Shown: positions 50,829-61,692, numbered from the stretch's first letter. The stretch is DNA of 64,000 bases from JBBDWK01 sp040902885 (GCA_040902885.1 JBBDWK010000057.1:57093-121092), one strand, 5' to 3'. Notes: generated from the letters alone by a model not told the origin. Program-made: numbers and translations.

Positions 50829-51853
50829 AGCGCCGTGGCCTCTTCCGCGACACGTTTGCTTGAAACGCCGGTCATGCAACGGTGATCGATGGGACATTCG
50901 CGCAGCAGGCACGGGCTGCACTCTACCGGCTCGCGCACCACGCGCGCCAGGGGCCCGGTAGGTCCCGTGGCGGTGTCGTCGGTCGCGCCGAAAATGGCAA
51001 CCGTGGGAACGCCCAGCGCGGAAGCGATGTGCATCGCGCCGGAATCGTTGGTCAGGTAAAGGCGGCACGCAGCCGCCAGATCGATGAATTCACGCAGTCC
51101 GGTATTCCCCGCCAGGTTCCATGCCTGCGCGCCGCGCGCCTCGATCTGCGACCGGACCGTTTCGCACAGAGCGCGCTCGCCGCCCGACCCGAAAACAACC
51201 ACGGAGGCCCGATGCCCTGCTGCCATCGTCGCCGCCGCCTCGGCAAACCGTTCCGGAAGCCACTGTTTCGCGGCGCCGTACGCGGCGCCCGGGCTTACGC
51301 CAATCACCGGCAACGGAATCGAACGCTTGCCGAACAAAGCCTCGCCAGCCCGCCGTGCTTCCTCCGCGCCCTGAAGACGGATGCAATCCGCAGCCGGTAT
51401 GTCTCCGATCAGGCCCGCGCTCCGCAGCAGCTCCAGATAATAAAAGCGCTCGTGCCGGGGGATCTCACCCTTCGCGGGAACCGGAATCGCATCCGTGAGC
51501 AGCCACCCACGCGCGTCGCGATCGTAGCCGATTCTCCTGGGAATGCCCGCCAATCGGGCAATCGCGGCAGCTTCGAACGCGTTCTGGAAAAGGATGGCGA
51601 CGTCGAACCGCTCGCGTGACAGAATGCGCGCTGTCCGCCATTTCAATCTGAGGTCGCGGAAGCCGGCGCGCGGCTCGTATCGAATCACGCGGTCCACGCA
51701 CGTTTCGCGCGCATACAGGTCCGCCACCCAGGGCCGCGCCAGCACGGCGATATGGGCATCGGGAAAGCGGCTGCGGACGGCCTGGAGCGCGGGCAGCGAC
51801 ATCACCGCATCGCCCACCCAATTCGTGGCCCGAATGAGAATCTTTCCGTACAT
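50810..51853 (-). CDS. waaF: Lipopolysaccharide heptosyltransferase II
   Basis: This 347-aa GT9 enzyme adds the second heptose to the LPS inner core. Motifs: ILIRATNWVGDAVMSLPALQ, VIGVSPGAAYGAAKQWLPERF, LTNDSGAMHIASALGVPTVAIF, and a C-terminal Cys-rich stretch (ECSPCLLRECPIDHRCM), typical of WaaF. First gene in the LPS-core operon; its TAA overlaps the next start region. Confidence 0.9.
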   Translation of the reverse strand: MYGKILIRATNWVGDAVMSLPALQAVRSRFPDAHIAVLARPWVADLYARETCVDRVIRYEPRAGFRDLRLKWRTARILSRERFDVAILFQNAFEAAAIARLAGIPRRIGYDRDARGWLLTDAIPVPAKGEIPRHERFYYLELLRSAGLIGDIPAADCIRLQGAEEARRAGEALFGKRSIPLPVIGVSPGAAYGAAKQWLPERFAEAAATMAAGHRASVVVFGSGGERALCETVRSQIEARGAQAWNLAGNTGLREFIDLAAACRLYLTNDSGAMHIASALGVPTVAIFGATDDTATGPTGPLARVVREPVECSPCLLRECPIDHRCMTGVSSKRVAEEATALWKRAV

Positions 51854-51939
51854 GAAAAAGTTATGCCGAAATTCCAGCTTCAGCCTGCGCGAACATTTTC
51901 AACAAGCTCATATGCACCAGAATACCGCTGGTATGGTCT

Positions 51940-53361
51940 TCATTCGCTCAGCGGCAGCGGCAGGAAGTCGTAGTCCAGAATCATCTTCTCCTGGAGAGCA
52001 ATCTTCAGCTCCCGTTCCACCGCCGCGTGCTCCGGCTTTCCGGCGAGATTGTTCAGCTCCGAAGAATCTCGTTCCAGATCGTACAGTTCGATCACCGGCC
52101 GCGGCCTTGTGAAGTACGCCTTCGACAGCGCGGGCGCCAGCTCGTTGGCCGCGTTCGCCGCCACCATCTGCTGCCAGCCTGGGTCCCTGGCGCTATCCAC
52201 GGGAGCGTACTCCTGATACCGCGTGCAGTTGTAAATCAGCTTGTATTTACTCGAACGAACGCACCGCGAGAGATCGAAGCTGCTGGCTTTCGTCGTTTCG
52301 CTGAATGCGCTGTTGCCGTGCGCCAGACGCGCGCCAAAGATGTACTTCCTTCCTTCAAAGCTCTCCCCGCGCAGCAACTTCAGAAAGCTCTTCCCGGACA
52401 TCTCCTTGGACGCGGGAACACCCGCGGCCTCCAGGAAGGTCGGTGTAAGGTCCTCGCCCGAAATCAACTCCCGCGTCGACGAACCCGGCTTGACCTTGCC
52501 CGGCCAGCGCACCAGCAGCGGCACATTCAAGCCCGGATCGTAGAGCGACCCCTTGCCATGCGGAAACGCCTGACCGTTGTCGCCCATGAACGCGACGATG
52601 GTGTTCTCCGCGTGGCCGCGCTCCTTGAGCACGTTCAACACCGACTGAAACTCCCCGTCCATGCGCGAAATCTCATCGTAGTAGCGCGCCAGATCTTCGC
52701 GCACTCCCGGCAGGTCGGGAAGATGCGGGGGAAGCACGAGCTTCTTCGGGTCGTGCGGTTCCGGAATCGCATTCGTGTCCCACACATGGTGCGGGTCGTT
52801 GAAGTTCACCCACAAAAAGAACGGCCTTTCTTTGGGCGACTTGTCGAAGAACTCGTTTACCTTCGCGACGGTCTGCGCGCGCGGCGAGTTGCGATCCAGA
52901 AAGTCCACGCGCCGCTCGAAGGTCCGCAGGCCGTATTTCTGAAAGATCGGCTCGGTCACCGGCCCTGCGTTCGGCCGTCCGTCCAGATGGAAATTACGCC
53001 GGCAGATCCCGGTGAAATATCCTTTGGTGCGCAGCAATTCCGGCAGCGTCACCACATCGGGCGGGAGAGGCGACGAGAACCGCGCAATCCGCGCGGCCAC
53101 CGGCGATCGCCCGGTCATGAGCGCGGCCCGCGAGGGGACGCACTGCGGCGCGGCGGTGAATGCCCGGTCGAAGCGCATTCCCTCGCGCGCGAAGCGATCC
53201 AGGTTCGGCGTCTTGATGACCGGATCGCCGTAAGCGCCGAGATACGGTGCGCTATGGTCGTCGGACAGGATCAGCAGGACGTTGGGCCGCGACTCGGCGG
53301 CGGCAAGCGGGGCGGCCACTAAAGCGGCGGCCATCTCCCGGCGGGTAACTTTGGCGCTCAC
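51940..53361 (-). CDS. Sulfatase, exported
   Basis: About 473 aa. N-terminal leader (VTRREMAAALVAAPLAAAES), then sulfatase domain NVLLILSDDHSAPYLGAYGD, formylglycine motif CVPSRAALMTGRS, MGDNGQAFPHGKGSLYDPGL, and a long C-terminal subdomain. It would desulfate a glycan or other sulfate ester. GTG at 53361 is chosen because TACAAT ends 6 nt before it and the leader begins there; no Shine-Dalgarno, so leaderless initiation is likely. Confidence 0.88.
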   Translation of the reverse strand: MSAKVTRREMAAALVAAPLAAAESRPNVLLILSDDHSAPYLGAYGDPVIKTPNLDRFAREGMRFDRAFTAAPQCVPSRAALMTGRSPVAARIARFSSPLPPDVVTLPELLRTKGYFTGICRRNFHLDGRPNAGPVTEPIFQKYGLRTFERRVDFLDRNSPRAQTVAKVNEFFDKSPKERPFFLWVNFNDPHHVWDTNAIPEPHDPKKLVLPPHLPDLPGVREDLARYYDEISRMDGEFQSVLNVLKERGHAENTIVAFMGDNGQAFPHGKGSLYDPGLNVPLLVRWPGKVKPGSSTRELISGEDLTPTFLEAAGVPASKEMSGKSFLKLLRGESFEGRKYIFGARLAHGNSAFSETTKASSFDLSRCVRSSKYKLIYNCTRYQEYAPVDSARDPGWQQMVAANAANELAPALSKAYFTRPRPVIELYDLERDSSELNNLAGKPEHAAVERELKIALQEKMILDYDFLPLPLSE

Positions 53362-53447
53362 GCGGATATTGTATACTAGCTCACGCTCGGCGAATTTGCG
53401 ATGAAACTCGGCACCCCCCGCGCTGAAGAGCATCCTGGAAAAGACCC

Positions 53448-56400
53448 ATGCCAAAGAGACTGAGCCGTTCCGGAAGCTCCGCCGTTCACCCCCAGGACCG
53501 GCAGTCCGCCGGCAGGTTGTCCGCAATCGTCGGCATCGGAGCTTCCGCCGGCGGGTTGGAGTCGTTCACGCAATTTTTAAAGCACCTGCCCGAAGAGACG
53601 GGCTTCGCGTTTGTGCTGGTTCAGCACCTGGACGCCACGCACCCGAGCCAGTTGACCGAGATCCTTTCCAGAGCGACCAGGCTGCCGGTCAAAGAGGTCG
53701 CCAGCGAGATGCCCGTGGAAGTCGATCGCGTTTATGTGATTGCGCCCGGCACCGGCCTGACCATTTCAAACCGCGTCCTGCGCCCCATGCCGCGCGCGGA
53801 GACCGATGGCCAACACATGCCTATCGATCGTTTCTTCCGCTCGCTGGCCGAAGATCAGGGCAGCGAAGCGATTGGGATCGTCCTGTCCGGGGCCGCCACG
53901 GATGGCACGCTAGGCCTGAAGGCGATCAAGGCGGAAGGCGGCATTACCTTGTCCAGGAACCGGCTTCCGCCAAAGTCGACGGCATGCCTCGCAGCGCGAT
54001 CGCCGCGGGCGTGGCGGATTTTGTTTTGCCGCCGGATGAGATTGCCAGCCAGTTGGCGAAGATTGCCGGCCACCCTTCCGCGGATCTCCGCCCCGAAAAA
54101 GGCGAGAAGGCGCCGGAAGAGAAAAACGAGATCCATCGGATCTTCGCCTTGCTCAGGGCCGCCAGCGGCATTGATTTTACGCATTACAAACCCAATACCA
54201 TCGTCCGCCGCATTAAACGGCGCATGGTCCTCGGCGGCACGGAAAACATCGAAGATTACCTGAAGCGTCTCCATCAGGAGCCTGCCGAAGTGCATGCCTT
54301 GTCGCAGGATTGCCTCATCAAGGTCACCGCGTTTTTCCGGGAGCCCGAAACTTTTCAGGCTTTAAAAGACATTGTGTTTCCGGCCCTGCTCCAGGAGAGA
54401 TCCCCCGAAGATCCCATCCGCATCTGGTCGGCGGGTTGCGCCACCGGAGAGGAAGTTTACTCGGTCGCCATATCGCTGAAGGAGTTTCTGGAGAACGCCG
54501 GCAGTAACGCGCGCATTCAGATCTTTGGCACGGACCTCAGCGAGACCGCAATTGCGAAAGCCCGCGGCGGCATCTACCGGGACGCAGCCCTCGCCGGCGT
54601 CTCGCCGGAACGTCTGCGGCGCTTTTTCACGAAGACGGCCGACGGCTACCAGATCGGCAAGGCGATTCGGGAGATGTGTGTCTTCGCCAAGCATAACCTG
54701 GTGAGTGAGCCGCCCTTCTCCAGGATGGATCTCATTAGCTGCTGCAACGTTCTGATCTACCTGGGGCCGGTTCTGCAGAAGAGGGCGCTGTCGGTCTTCC
54801 ATTACGCTCTCAAACCTACGGGTCTCCTGATGCTCGGGCTCTCCGAGAGCGTGGGCGTGTCCTCGGAATTGTTTCTGCCTATGAGCAAAAAGGAAAAGAT
54901 TTACTCGAAAACGCTGGCGGCGACGCCGAGGATGGAGTTTGCCACCGGCAAAGACCCGGAACGCCTGGCGGTTTCCGAAGCGCCAGGTCCCATTGCGAAG
55001 AACGATATACGGGAGGAAGCCGACGAGGTCATTCTGGCCGAATATGGCCCTCCGGGGGTGATTATCGATGAGGGTATGAACATTTTGCAGGTTCGGGGAC
55101 GCACCAGCCGTTATCTTGAGCTTTCGCCGGGAGAGCCGAGCAACGATCTGCTGAAAATGGTCCGCCCGGGTTTGCTGCCGCGGCTCCGCGGAGCGATTTT
55201 TCGAGCGAAGGAAAAGAACGCCCCTGCCAGGGAGGAACGCCTGGAGGTAAAAATAGACGGGCAGTTCAGACAGATCGCGGTTCAGGTGATCCCTCTGAAG
55301 AGATCTATCTCCTCCGAGCGCCGTTTCCTGGTTTTGTTCGAGGACGCTGCGCCTCCTCCCGCCGACTCATCGAAACCCAAACCGGCGCGCGGCCGGCAAA
55401 AGACGGCGCATCGGGAGACCGAACGGTTGCAGCAGGAGCTCGATGCGACCAAGGAGTATCTGCAGGCGGTCATCGAGGAACAGGAGAGCACCAACGAGGA
55501 GCTCAAATCCGCCAATGAAGAGGCGCAGGCGAGCAATGAGGAACTGGAAACCACCAAAGAGGAGCTGCAATCCGCCAATGAGGAGCTGATCACTCTCAAT
55601 GACGAGCTGAGATCCACCAATCGAGAACTGACCCAGACCAACAGCGATCTCGTCAACGTGCTCGACGGCATCGATATTCCGGTGATCATCCTGGGAAGGG
55701 ATCTGCGCATCCGGCGTCTCTCGCAAGGGGCGGAAGGAATGTTCAAGGTCATCGCGGCCGATATCGGCCGGCCGATTACGGATCTCACCCTAAAAATTGG
55801 CATGCCCAATCTGCGGCGGCTGGTTTCCGATGTCATCGCCAGCCGCCGCCCGGAGGAGCGGGAGATTCAGAACGACCGGGGCCGATGGCACATCCTTCGG
55901 ATACGGCCTTACCAGGATCCGGAGCGTAAGATCGAGGGCGCCCTGCTGATGGCTGTCGATGTCGATGAAATCAAGCGCAGCCGCGACTTTGCCGACTCCA
56001 TCGTGGATACGGTGCGCGAGTCTCTCCTGATTCTTGACGGAGATTTCCGGGTTGAGAGGGCGAACCGGCCTTTCTATGAAACCTTCCAGGTCAGCCCGGA
56101 GGAGACGAGCCGCCAGTTCGTGTACGATCTTGGGAACGGGCAGTGGAACATCCCCAAACTGCGGCTGCTGCTGGAGGAAATTCTCCCCCAGAACTCTTCA
56201 TTCCGGGATTTCGAGGTGGAGCACGATTTCCCCGGCATTGGGCGCAAGACCATGCTCCTCAACGCTCACCGCCTCCAGTGGAACGGACCCCAGGAACAGA
56301 AGATTCTCCTCGCCATTGAGGACGTCACGCACCGCCATGAAGCCCTGCGAAACCGGGAGGCGCTGCACAGAAGCGAGGCGCAGCTCCGCCATTTGCAGAA

Positions 56401-57520
56401 GATGGAAGCAGTCGGAAGGCTGGCCGGGGGAATCGCTCACGATTTCAATAACCTGCTGACGGGGATCATGGGGTGCGTGGATCTGGCGCTGGATGGACTT
56501 GCCGCCAACCATCCCGTGCGCAGGGACGTTGAAGGAATTCAGACGGCCGCGGAGCGGGCCGCTGCGCTTACCAGCCGGCTCCTCGCCTTCAGCCGCCGGC
56601 AAGTGCTGCAGCCGGTCGTGCTGGACCTCAACGCGGCGATCGCCCTGTCGGGTCAGATGCTTGGCCGTCTGATTGGAAACCATATCGATCTGGCGATCGT
56701 TCCCGGCGCCGCACTGGACCGGGTGAAAGCCGATCCGGGGCAGATCGAGCAGGTTATTGTGAATCTGGCTCTCAATGCCCGCGATGCCATGCCCACGCAC
56801 GGGAAGCTCACCATCGAGACGGCAAACGTGGAGATGGATCCGGCCGCGGCTCACCTGCACGGTGTCGCACCAGGCCAGTATGTCGCATTGAGCGTCACCG
56901 ACACCGGAAGCGGAATGGATAAAGAGACTCAGAGCCATATTTTTGAGCCCTTCTTCACGACTAAAGCGCAAGGTCTTGGCACTGGTTTGGGCTTGTCCAC
57001 TGTCTATGGGATCGTCGAGCAAAGCGGCGGCCACATCGAGTTTCACAGCGAGGTGGGGCGCGGAACGGCTTTCACGATCTATCTGCCAAGAGCAGAGGAG
57101 CCTGTTCGGAAGGTGGCCTCTCCCGAAGTATCGCCCCGGCTGGAGGGCTCGGAGACCGTCCTGCTGGTGGAGGACGAGGACATGATTCGTTCCGTCGCCA
57201 GGATGACCCTGGAAAGGAAAGGTTACACGGTATTGGCGGCGGCCCATGGCGAGGAGGCGCTTACCATCTTCCAAAATTATCAGGACCGGATTCATCTGAT
57301 GTTGACCGATGTGGCAATGCCTGGGATGAACGGCCGTGAGCTGGCGGATCGGCTGGCGCCCACGCGGCCCGATATGAAAGTGCTCTTTATGTCCGGTCAC
57401 ACCGAAGATGCCGTTGTCCACTACGGAGTTTTGGCCGCGGAGATGTGGTTTCTGCAGAAGCCTTTCACGCCTCGCTCGCTCATCATCAAAGTACGCGAGG
57501 TCCTCGACGCTAACAGCTAA
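53448..57520 (+). CDS. CheB-CheR-PAS-histidine kinase-receiver fusion, interrupted by one frameshift
   Basis: About 1357 codons once a single frame change near 53949-53956 is allowed. Order: CheB methylesterase (GIGASAGG, QHLDATH, LSGAATDGTLG triad residues), CheR methyltransferase (NTIVRRIKRRM, WSAGCATGEEVYSVA), long coiled coil (ESTNEELKSANEEAQASNEE), PAS domains, HisKA (AGGIAHDFNNLLTGIMG), HATPase (DTGSGMDKE, GLGTGLGLSTVYG), and a receiver (LLVEDEDMIRS, MLTDVAMPGMNG). After EGGITL the first frame runs into nonsense, while QEPASAKVDGMPRSAIAAGV continues in the other. The CheR half onward has its own ATG at 53984. It may be an authentic split or a consensus error. Confidence 0.82.
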
Positions 57521-57587
57521 TACTCCTGCTGGGCCAGTAAGCGATAGCAGTCTCAGCGCCTCGGCGTCTCGGCGGTGAACTCAATAT

Positions 57588-59120
57588 TCACACCCGCAGA
57601 TCCCGGCCTTTCATCTGCGGGGGCTGGTCCGCGCCCAGCACGCCCAGCACCGTGGGAGCGATATCCTGCAGCGCGCCGCCCTCCCGCAATTGCGCCTTCT
57701 CATCCGTCACGAGTATGAGGGGCACGGGGTTTGTCGTGTGGTAGGTATGCGGCTGGCGGGTTACCGGATCGATCATCGTCTCGGCGTTGCCGTGATCGGC
57801 GGTTATAATCCACGCGCCGCCCTTCCGCTTCACCGCCTGATGAATGCCGCCGAGGCACGCGTCCACCGCTTCCACCGCGCGCACCGTGGGCTCCATCTTG
57901 CCGGAATGCCCCACCATGTCCGCGTTGGCGAAATTCATCACGATGACGTCGAAGCCACCCTGCTCCACCGCCCTTACCACCACCTCGGCGACGCCCTGCG
58001 CGCTCATCTCGGGCTTCATATCGTAGGTGGCCACCTTGGGCGAAGCCACCATCTCGCGCTCCTCGCCAGGGTAGGGCTTCTCGTTGCCCCCGTTGAAGAA
58101 ATACGTTACGTGCGCGTACTTTTCCGTCTCGGCCACGCGCAGGTTTTTCCAGTTCATCGCCGCGAAGACGTTGGCTAGAATGTTATCGGGGTGCTCGCGA
58201 AGTAAAACAAAAGGCAGACGGAATGATTTATCGTATTCCGTCATGGTCGTGAAGTACAGGTTGCGCGGCACGAGCGACCGCGACGGCCGTTCGAGCGCCG
58301 GATCGGTGAGCGCCATGGTCATCTCCCGCGCGCGGTCGGCGCGGTAGTTGAAGAAGATGCAGGAGTCGCCGTCGCGGATCGGGCCAACCGGCTCGCCGCG
58401 TTTGCCGACGACCGTAACGGGCTCCACAAACTCGTCCGTGACGCCGCGCTCGTAGGAGCGCATCAGCGCCTCGATCGGATCCGTTGCCTTTTCGCCGTTG
58501 CCCAGCGCCATCGCGCCGAAAGCACGCTCGATGCGCTCCCAACGGCGGTCGCGGTCCATCGCATAGTAGCGTCCGGAGATCGACGCAATCCGGCCCACGC
58601 CGATGGATTGCATCTCCCGCTCCAGTTCCCGAAGATAGCCGGCGCCGCTCTCGGGCGGCGTGTCGCGGCCGTCCATGAAGCAGTGGACAAAGACTCGCTC
58701 CACGCCCTGCTGCCTGGCCATCTTCAGCAGCGCATAGAGGTGGGTGAGCTGCGCGTGAACGCCTCCCTGGCTGCACAACCCCATCAGGTGCAGACCATGT
58801 TCGCGGCCGTGACGCATGGCGTCCAGCAGCACGGGATGCTCGAAGAACTCGCCGGAAGCGATCATGAGGTCGAGCCGTGTGACGTCCATGTGCAGCACGC
58901 GGCCCGCGCCGATGTTCAGATGCCCCACTTCGCTATTGCCCATCTGGCCCTCGGGCAGGCCGACATACGGGCCCGACGTGTGCACGAGTGTGTTGGGATA
59001 CTCGCGCACCAGCATCTCGTAATTTGGCTTGCGCGCGGCATGGATGGCGTTGCCTGCCGTCACCGGCGAGAAGCCCCATCCGTCCAGAATCGTAAGGATG
59101 AGCGGCTTTGGTCTCAACAC
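57588..59120 (-). CDS. gpmI: 2,3-bisphosphoglycerate-independent phosphoglycerate mutase
   Basis: This 510-aa alkaline-phosphatase-superfamily enzyme interconverts 3- and 2-phosphoglycerate. Motifs: ILTILDGWGFS with metal Asp, the phospho-Ser context GQMGNSEVGHLNIGAGR, FMDGRDTPPESG, FFNYRADRAREM, MNFANADMVGHSG, and ITADHGNAE. GTG start overlaps the enolase stop by 7 nt, so the two glycolytic genes are coupled. Confidence 0.95.
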   Translation of the reverse strand: MLRPKPLILTILDGWGFSPVTAGNAIHAARKPNYEMLVREYPNTLVHTSGPYVGLPEGQMGNSEVGHLNIGAGRVLHMDVTRLDLMIASGEFFEHPVLLDAMRHGREHGLHLMGLCSQGGVHAQLTHLYALLKMARQQGVERVFVHCFMDGRDTPPESGAGYLRELEREMQSIGVGRIASISGRYYAMDRDRRWERIERAFGAMALGNGEKATDPIEALMRSYERGVTDEFVEPVTVVGKRGEPVGPIRDGDSCIFFNYRADRAREMTMALTDPALERPSRSLVPRNLYFTTMTEYDKSFRLPFVLLREHPDNILANVFAAMNWKNLRVAETEKYAHVTYFFNGGNEKPYPGEEREMVASPKVATYDMKPEMSAQGVAEVVVRAVEQGGFDVIVMNFANADMVGHSGKMEPTVRAVEAVDACLGGIHQAVKRKGGAWIITADHGNAETMIDPVTRQPHTYHTTNPVPLILVTDEKAQLREGGALQDIAPTVLGVLGADQPPQMKGRDLRV

Positions 59121-60406
59121 GCGAGCTTCCGAAAGGCGGACTTGCCCGCGTAGCGCGCCGCCGCGCCAAGATCCTCTTCAATGCGCAGCAACTGGTTGTA
59201 CTTGGCGATGCGGTCTGTGCGGCTGGCCGAGCCGGTCTTGATCTGGCCGGCCCGCGTGGCCACCGCGAGGTCGGCGATGAACGGATCCTCGGTCTCTCCC
59301 GAGCGGTGCGACACCATTGACGTATATCCCGCGCCGGCCGCCATCTCCATCGCCGCGAGCGTCTCGGTCAGGGTGCCGATCTGGTTCACTTTGATCAGAA
59401 TCGAATTGGCGATGCCTTGCTCGATGCCGCGCTGCAACCGCTCCGTGTTGGTGACGAACAGATCGTCGCCCACGAGCTGCACGCGGTCGCCCAGCCGTTC
59501 GGTCAGCAGCTTCCAGCCGGCCCAGTCGTCTTCTGCCATGCCGTCCTCGATGGAGATGATGGCCGGATACTGGCGGACCCATTCGGCCCAGAATTCCACC
59601 ATCTGCTCGGAGGTCCGCTTGCTCTTGTCGGACTTCTTGAAGACGTACTCGCCATTCGAATAGAACTCGCTTGCGGCCGGGTCGAGGGCAATCGCAATCT
59701 GCTCGCCCGGTTTGTAGCCTGCCTTCCCGATGGCTTCCAGCACCACTTCCAGTGCTTCCTCGTTGGACTTCAGGTTGGGCGCGAAGCCGCCCTCATCGCC
59801 GACCGAGGTCGAATACCCGCGCTTCTTGAGAACGCCCTTCAGCGTGTGAAACACCTCCGCGCCCATGCGCAGCGCTTCCGAAAAGCGGTCCGCGCCGAGA
59901 GGGGCGATCATGAACTCCTGCGGGTCCACCGAGTTATCGGCATGCGCGCCCCCGTTGAGGATGTTCATCATGGGAACCGGCAGAAGCGACGCCGCGGCTC
60001 CGCCCAGATAGCGGTAGAGAGGCATGCGGTGGCCAACCGCGGCGGCACGGGCGGCGGCCATGGAAACCGCCAGAATGGCGTTCGCGCCCAGGTTCGACTT
60101 GTTGGGAGTGCCGTCCAGGCCGATCATCCGGCGATCGATCTGCGTTTGATCGGAGGCGTCCATCCCCGCCAGCGCTTCGGCGATTGGTCCGTTGATGTGC
60201 GAGACTGCCTTCCGCGTGCCCTTGCCCAGGTAGCGGGCCGCGTCTCCATCGCGCAACTCCACGGCTTCGTGCTCGCCGGTCGAGGCGCCAGAGGGCACTG
60301 CCGCGCGCCCCAGAGACCCTCCAGCCAGATAAACTTCGGCCTCCACGGTGGGGTTCCCGCGCGAATCCAGAATCTCTCTTCCGATTACTCTTACAATCTT
60401 CGTCAC
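59114..60406 (-). CDS. eno: Enolase
   Basis: This 430-aa enzyme converts 2-phosphoglycerate to phosphoenolpyruvate. Motifs: REILDSRGNPTVEAEV, AAVPSGASTGEHEAVELRDG, VPMMNILNGGAHADN, VGDEGGFAPN, the metal site SIEDGMAEDDW, VGDDLFVTN, KVNQIGTLTE, and SHRSGETED. GTG start with AGGAGA 4 nt upstream spacer region. It lies upstream of gpmI. Confidence 0.97.
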   Translation of the reverse strand: MTKIVRVIGREILDSRGNPTVEAEVYLAGGSLGRAAVPSGASTGEHEAVELRDGDAARYLGKGTRKAVSHINGPIAEALAGMDASDQTQIDRRMIGLDGTPNKSNLGANAILAVSMAAARAAAVGHRMPLYRYLGGAAASLLPVPMMNILNGGAHADNSVDPQEFMIAPLGADRFSEALRMGAEVFHTLKGVLKKRGYSTSVGDEGGFAPNLKSNEEALEVVLEAIGKAGYKPGEQIAIALDPAASEFYSNGEYVFKKSDKSKRTSEQMVEFWAEWVRQYPAIISIEDGMAEDDWAGWKLLTERLGDRVQLVGDDLFVTNTERLQRGIEQGIANSILIKVNQIGTLTETLAAMEMAAGAGYTSMVSHRSGETEDPFIADLAVATRAGQIKTGSASRTDRIAKYNQLLRIEEDLGAAARYAGKSAFRKLAC

Positions 60407-60424
60407 GTGTTCTCCTGAGTGAGC

Positions 60425-60440
60425 AGGACAGACCTGTCCT
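60425..60440. repeat. Perfect hairpin between glgC and eno
   Basis: AGGACAG-AC-CTGTCCT is a 7-bp perfect inverted repeat overlapping the glgC stop codon. It could attenuate or process the glgC-eno transcript. It is one of several such palindromes in the window. Confidence 0.5.
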
Positions 60441-61692
60441 ACATTCGAGATGCGATTCCGTTGCTTTTGCCGGCGCTGTACGCCGCGGAGGACACGACCA
60501 CGATGCCGGACTCGGTCACGTGGTAGCCCTTGGCCCGGTCCTCTTCGGCGTCGTATCCGATTACGCTCGACTCCGGAATTCTGGTTCCGGCATCGATGAT
60601 CGCCCTGTGAATCCTACTGAAGCGGCCGATCTCCACCTTGGGCATCAGGATCGAATATTCCACCTCGCAATAACTGTGGATCCGCACCCCGGGCGACAGC
60701 ACGCTCTTGATGACGCGCCCGCCGGAAACGATGCAGCCGGATGAGACGATGGAATCGATGGCTACCCCCATGCGGCGGCCTTCCTGCGCAAAGACGAACT
60801 TCGCCGGGGGCTGCTGCTCCACGCGGGTCCGGATGGGCCAGTTCCTGTCGTACAGGTTGAACTCGGGCGTTACCGCCACCAGGTCCATATTCGCTTCGTA
60901 GTAGGCGTCCAGCGTCCCCACGTCGCGCCAGTACCGGGCCTCCTTGCCGTCGATGTCCCGGAAGTCGTACGCGATCACGCGGTAATCGTTGAGGCACTTG
61001 GGAATGACGTCCTTGCCGAAATCGTGCGACGAGGAGGGGTCGTCCGCGTTCTCGCGCAGCACCCGCAGCAGGACCTGCGTGTTGAAGACGTACACTCCCA
61101 TGGAGGCGCTCACCATCCCCGGATTGAAGCGCGATGGCTTGGGATGGTCGTGTTTGGGCTTTTCCTCGAAACCCGCCACCCGGTAGTCCGCATCTACGTC
61201 GGCGATGCCGAAACGATCCGCCTGGCTGGGAGGGACCTGAATCGTGGCGAGGGTGATCTCGGCTTCGTTCTTCCGGTGCCAGTCGATCATATCCCGGTAA
61301 TTCATCTTGTAGATATGGTCGCCGGAGAGAATCAAGGTATATTCGGCGTTCTCCAGCTCGATGCTTTGCGAGTTCTGAAAGACGGCGTCGGCGGTGCCCA
61401 GATACCAGTCTTCGTGAATCCGCTTCATGGGCGGGAGGACCTCGATGTACTCCCCGAGCTCCGGCGAAAGGATGTTCCAGCCGTCGCGGATGTGCCGGCT
61501 AAGGTCCAGCGCCTTGTACTGCGTGAGGATGAAAACGCGCCGGATGTCCGAATTGATGCAGTTGGAGAGCGTGAAGTCGATGATCCTGTACGCTCCGCCG
61601 AAAGGGACGGCCGGTTTCGCGGTGTCGCGGGTCAGGGGCGCCAGACGCTCGCCCGCTCCACCGGCAAGGAGAATTGCAAGAACCTTATTCAT
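60439..61692 (-). CDS. glgC: Glucose-1-phosphate adenylyltransferase
   Basis: This 417-aa enzyme makes ADP-glucose for glycogen. Motifs: LAILLAGGAGERLAPLTRDT, AKPAVPFGGAYRIIDFTLSNC, GTADAVFQNSQ, LILSGDHIYKMNYRDM, and FEEKPKHD (sugar-binding), plus a C-terminal left-handed beta-helix (SGCIVSGGRVIKSVLSPGV). Upstream of eno on the same strand, 32 nt apart, possibly co-transcribed. Confidence 0.95.
   Translation of the reverse strand: MNKVLAILLAGGAGERLAPLTRDTAKPAVPFGGAYRIIDFTLSNCINSDIRRVFILTQYKALDLSRHIRDGWNILSPELGEYIEVLPPMKRIHEDWYLGTADAVFQNSQSIELENAEYTLILSGDHIYKMNYRDMIDWHRKNEAEITLATIQVPPSQADRFGIADVDADYRVAGFEEKPKHDHPKPSRFNPGMVSASMGVYVFNTQVLLRVLRENADDPSSSHDFGKDVIPKCLNDYRVIAYDFRDIDGKEARYWRDVGTLDAYYEANMDLVAVTPEFNLYDRNWPIRTRVEQQPPAKFVFAQEGRRMGVAIDSIVSSGCIVSGGRVIKSVLSPGVRIHSYCEVEYSILMPKVEIGRFSRIHRAIIDAGTRIPESSVIGYDAEEDRAKGYHVTESGIVVVSSAAYSAGKSNGIASRM

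Noticed and set aside
57555..57575. Tandem CTCGGCG units before gpmI's 3' end
   Set aside because: Only two short units in a GC-rich gap; too little to call a functional repeat or terminator.
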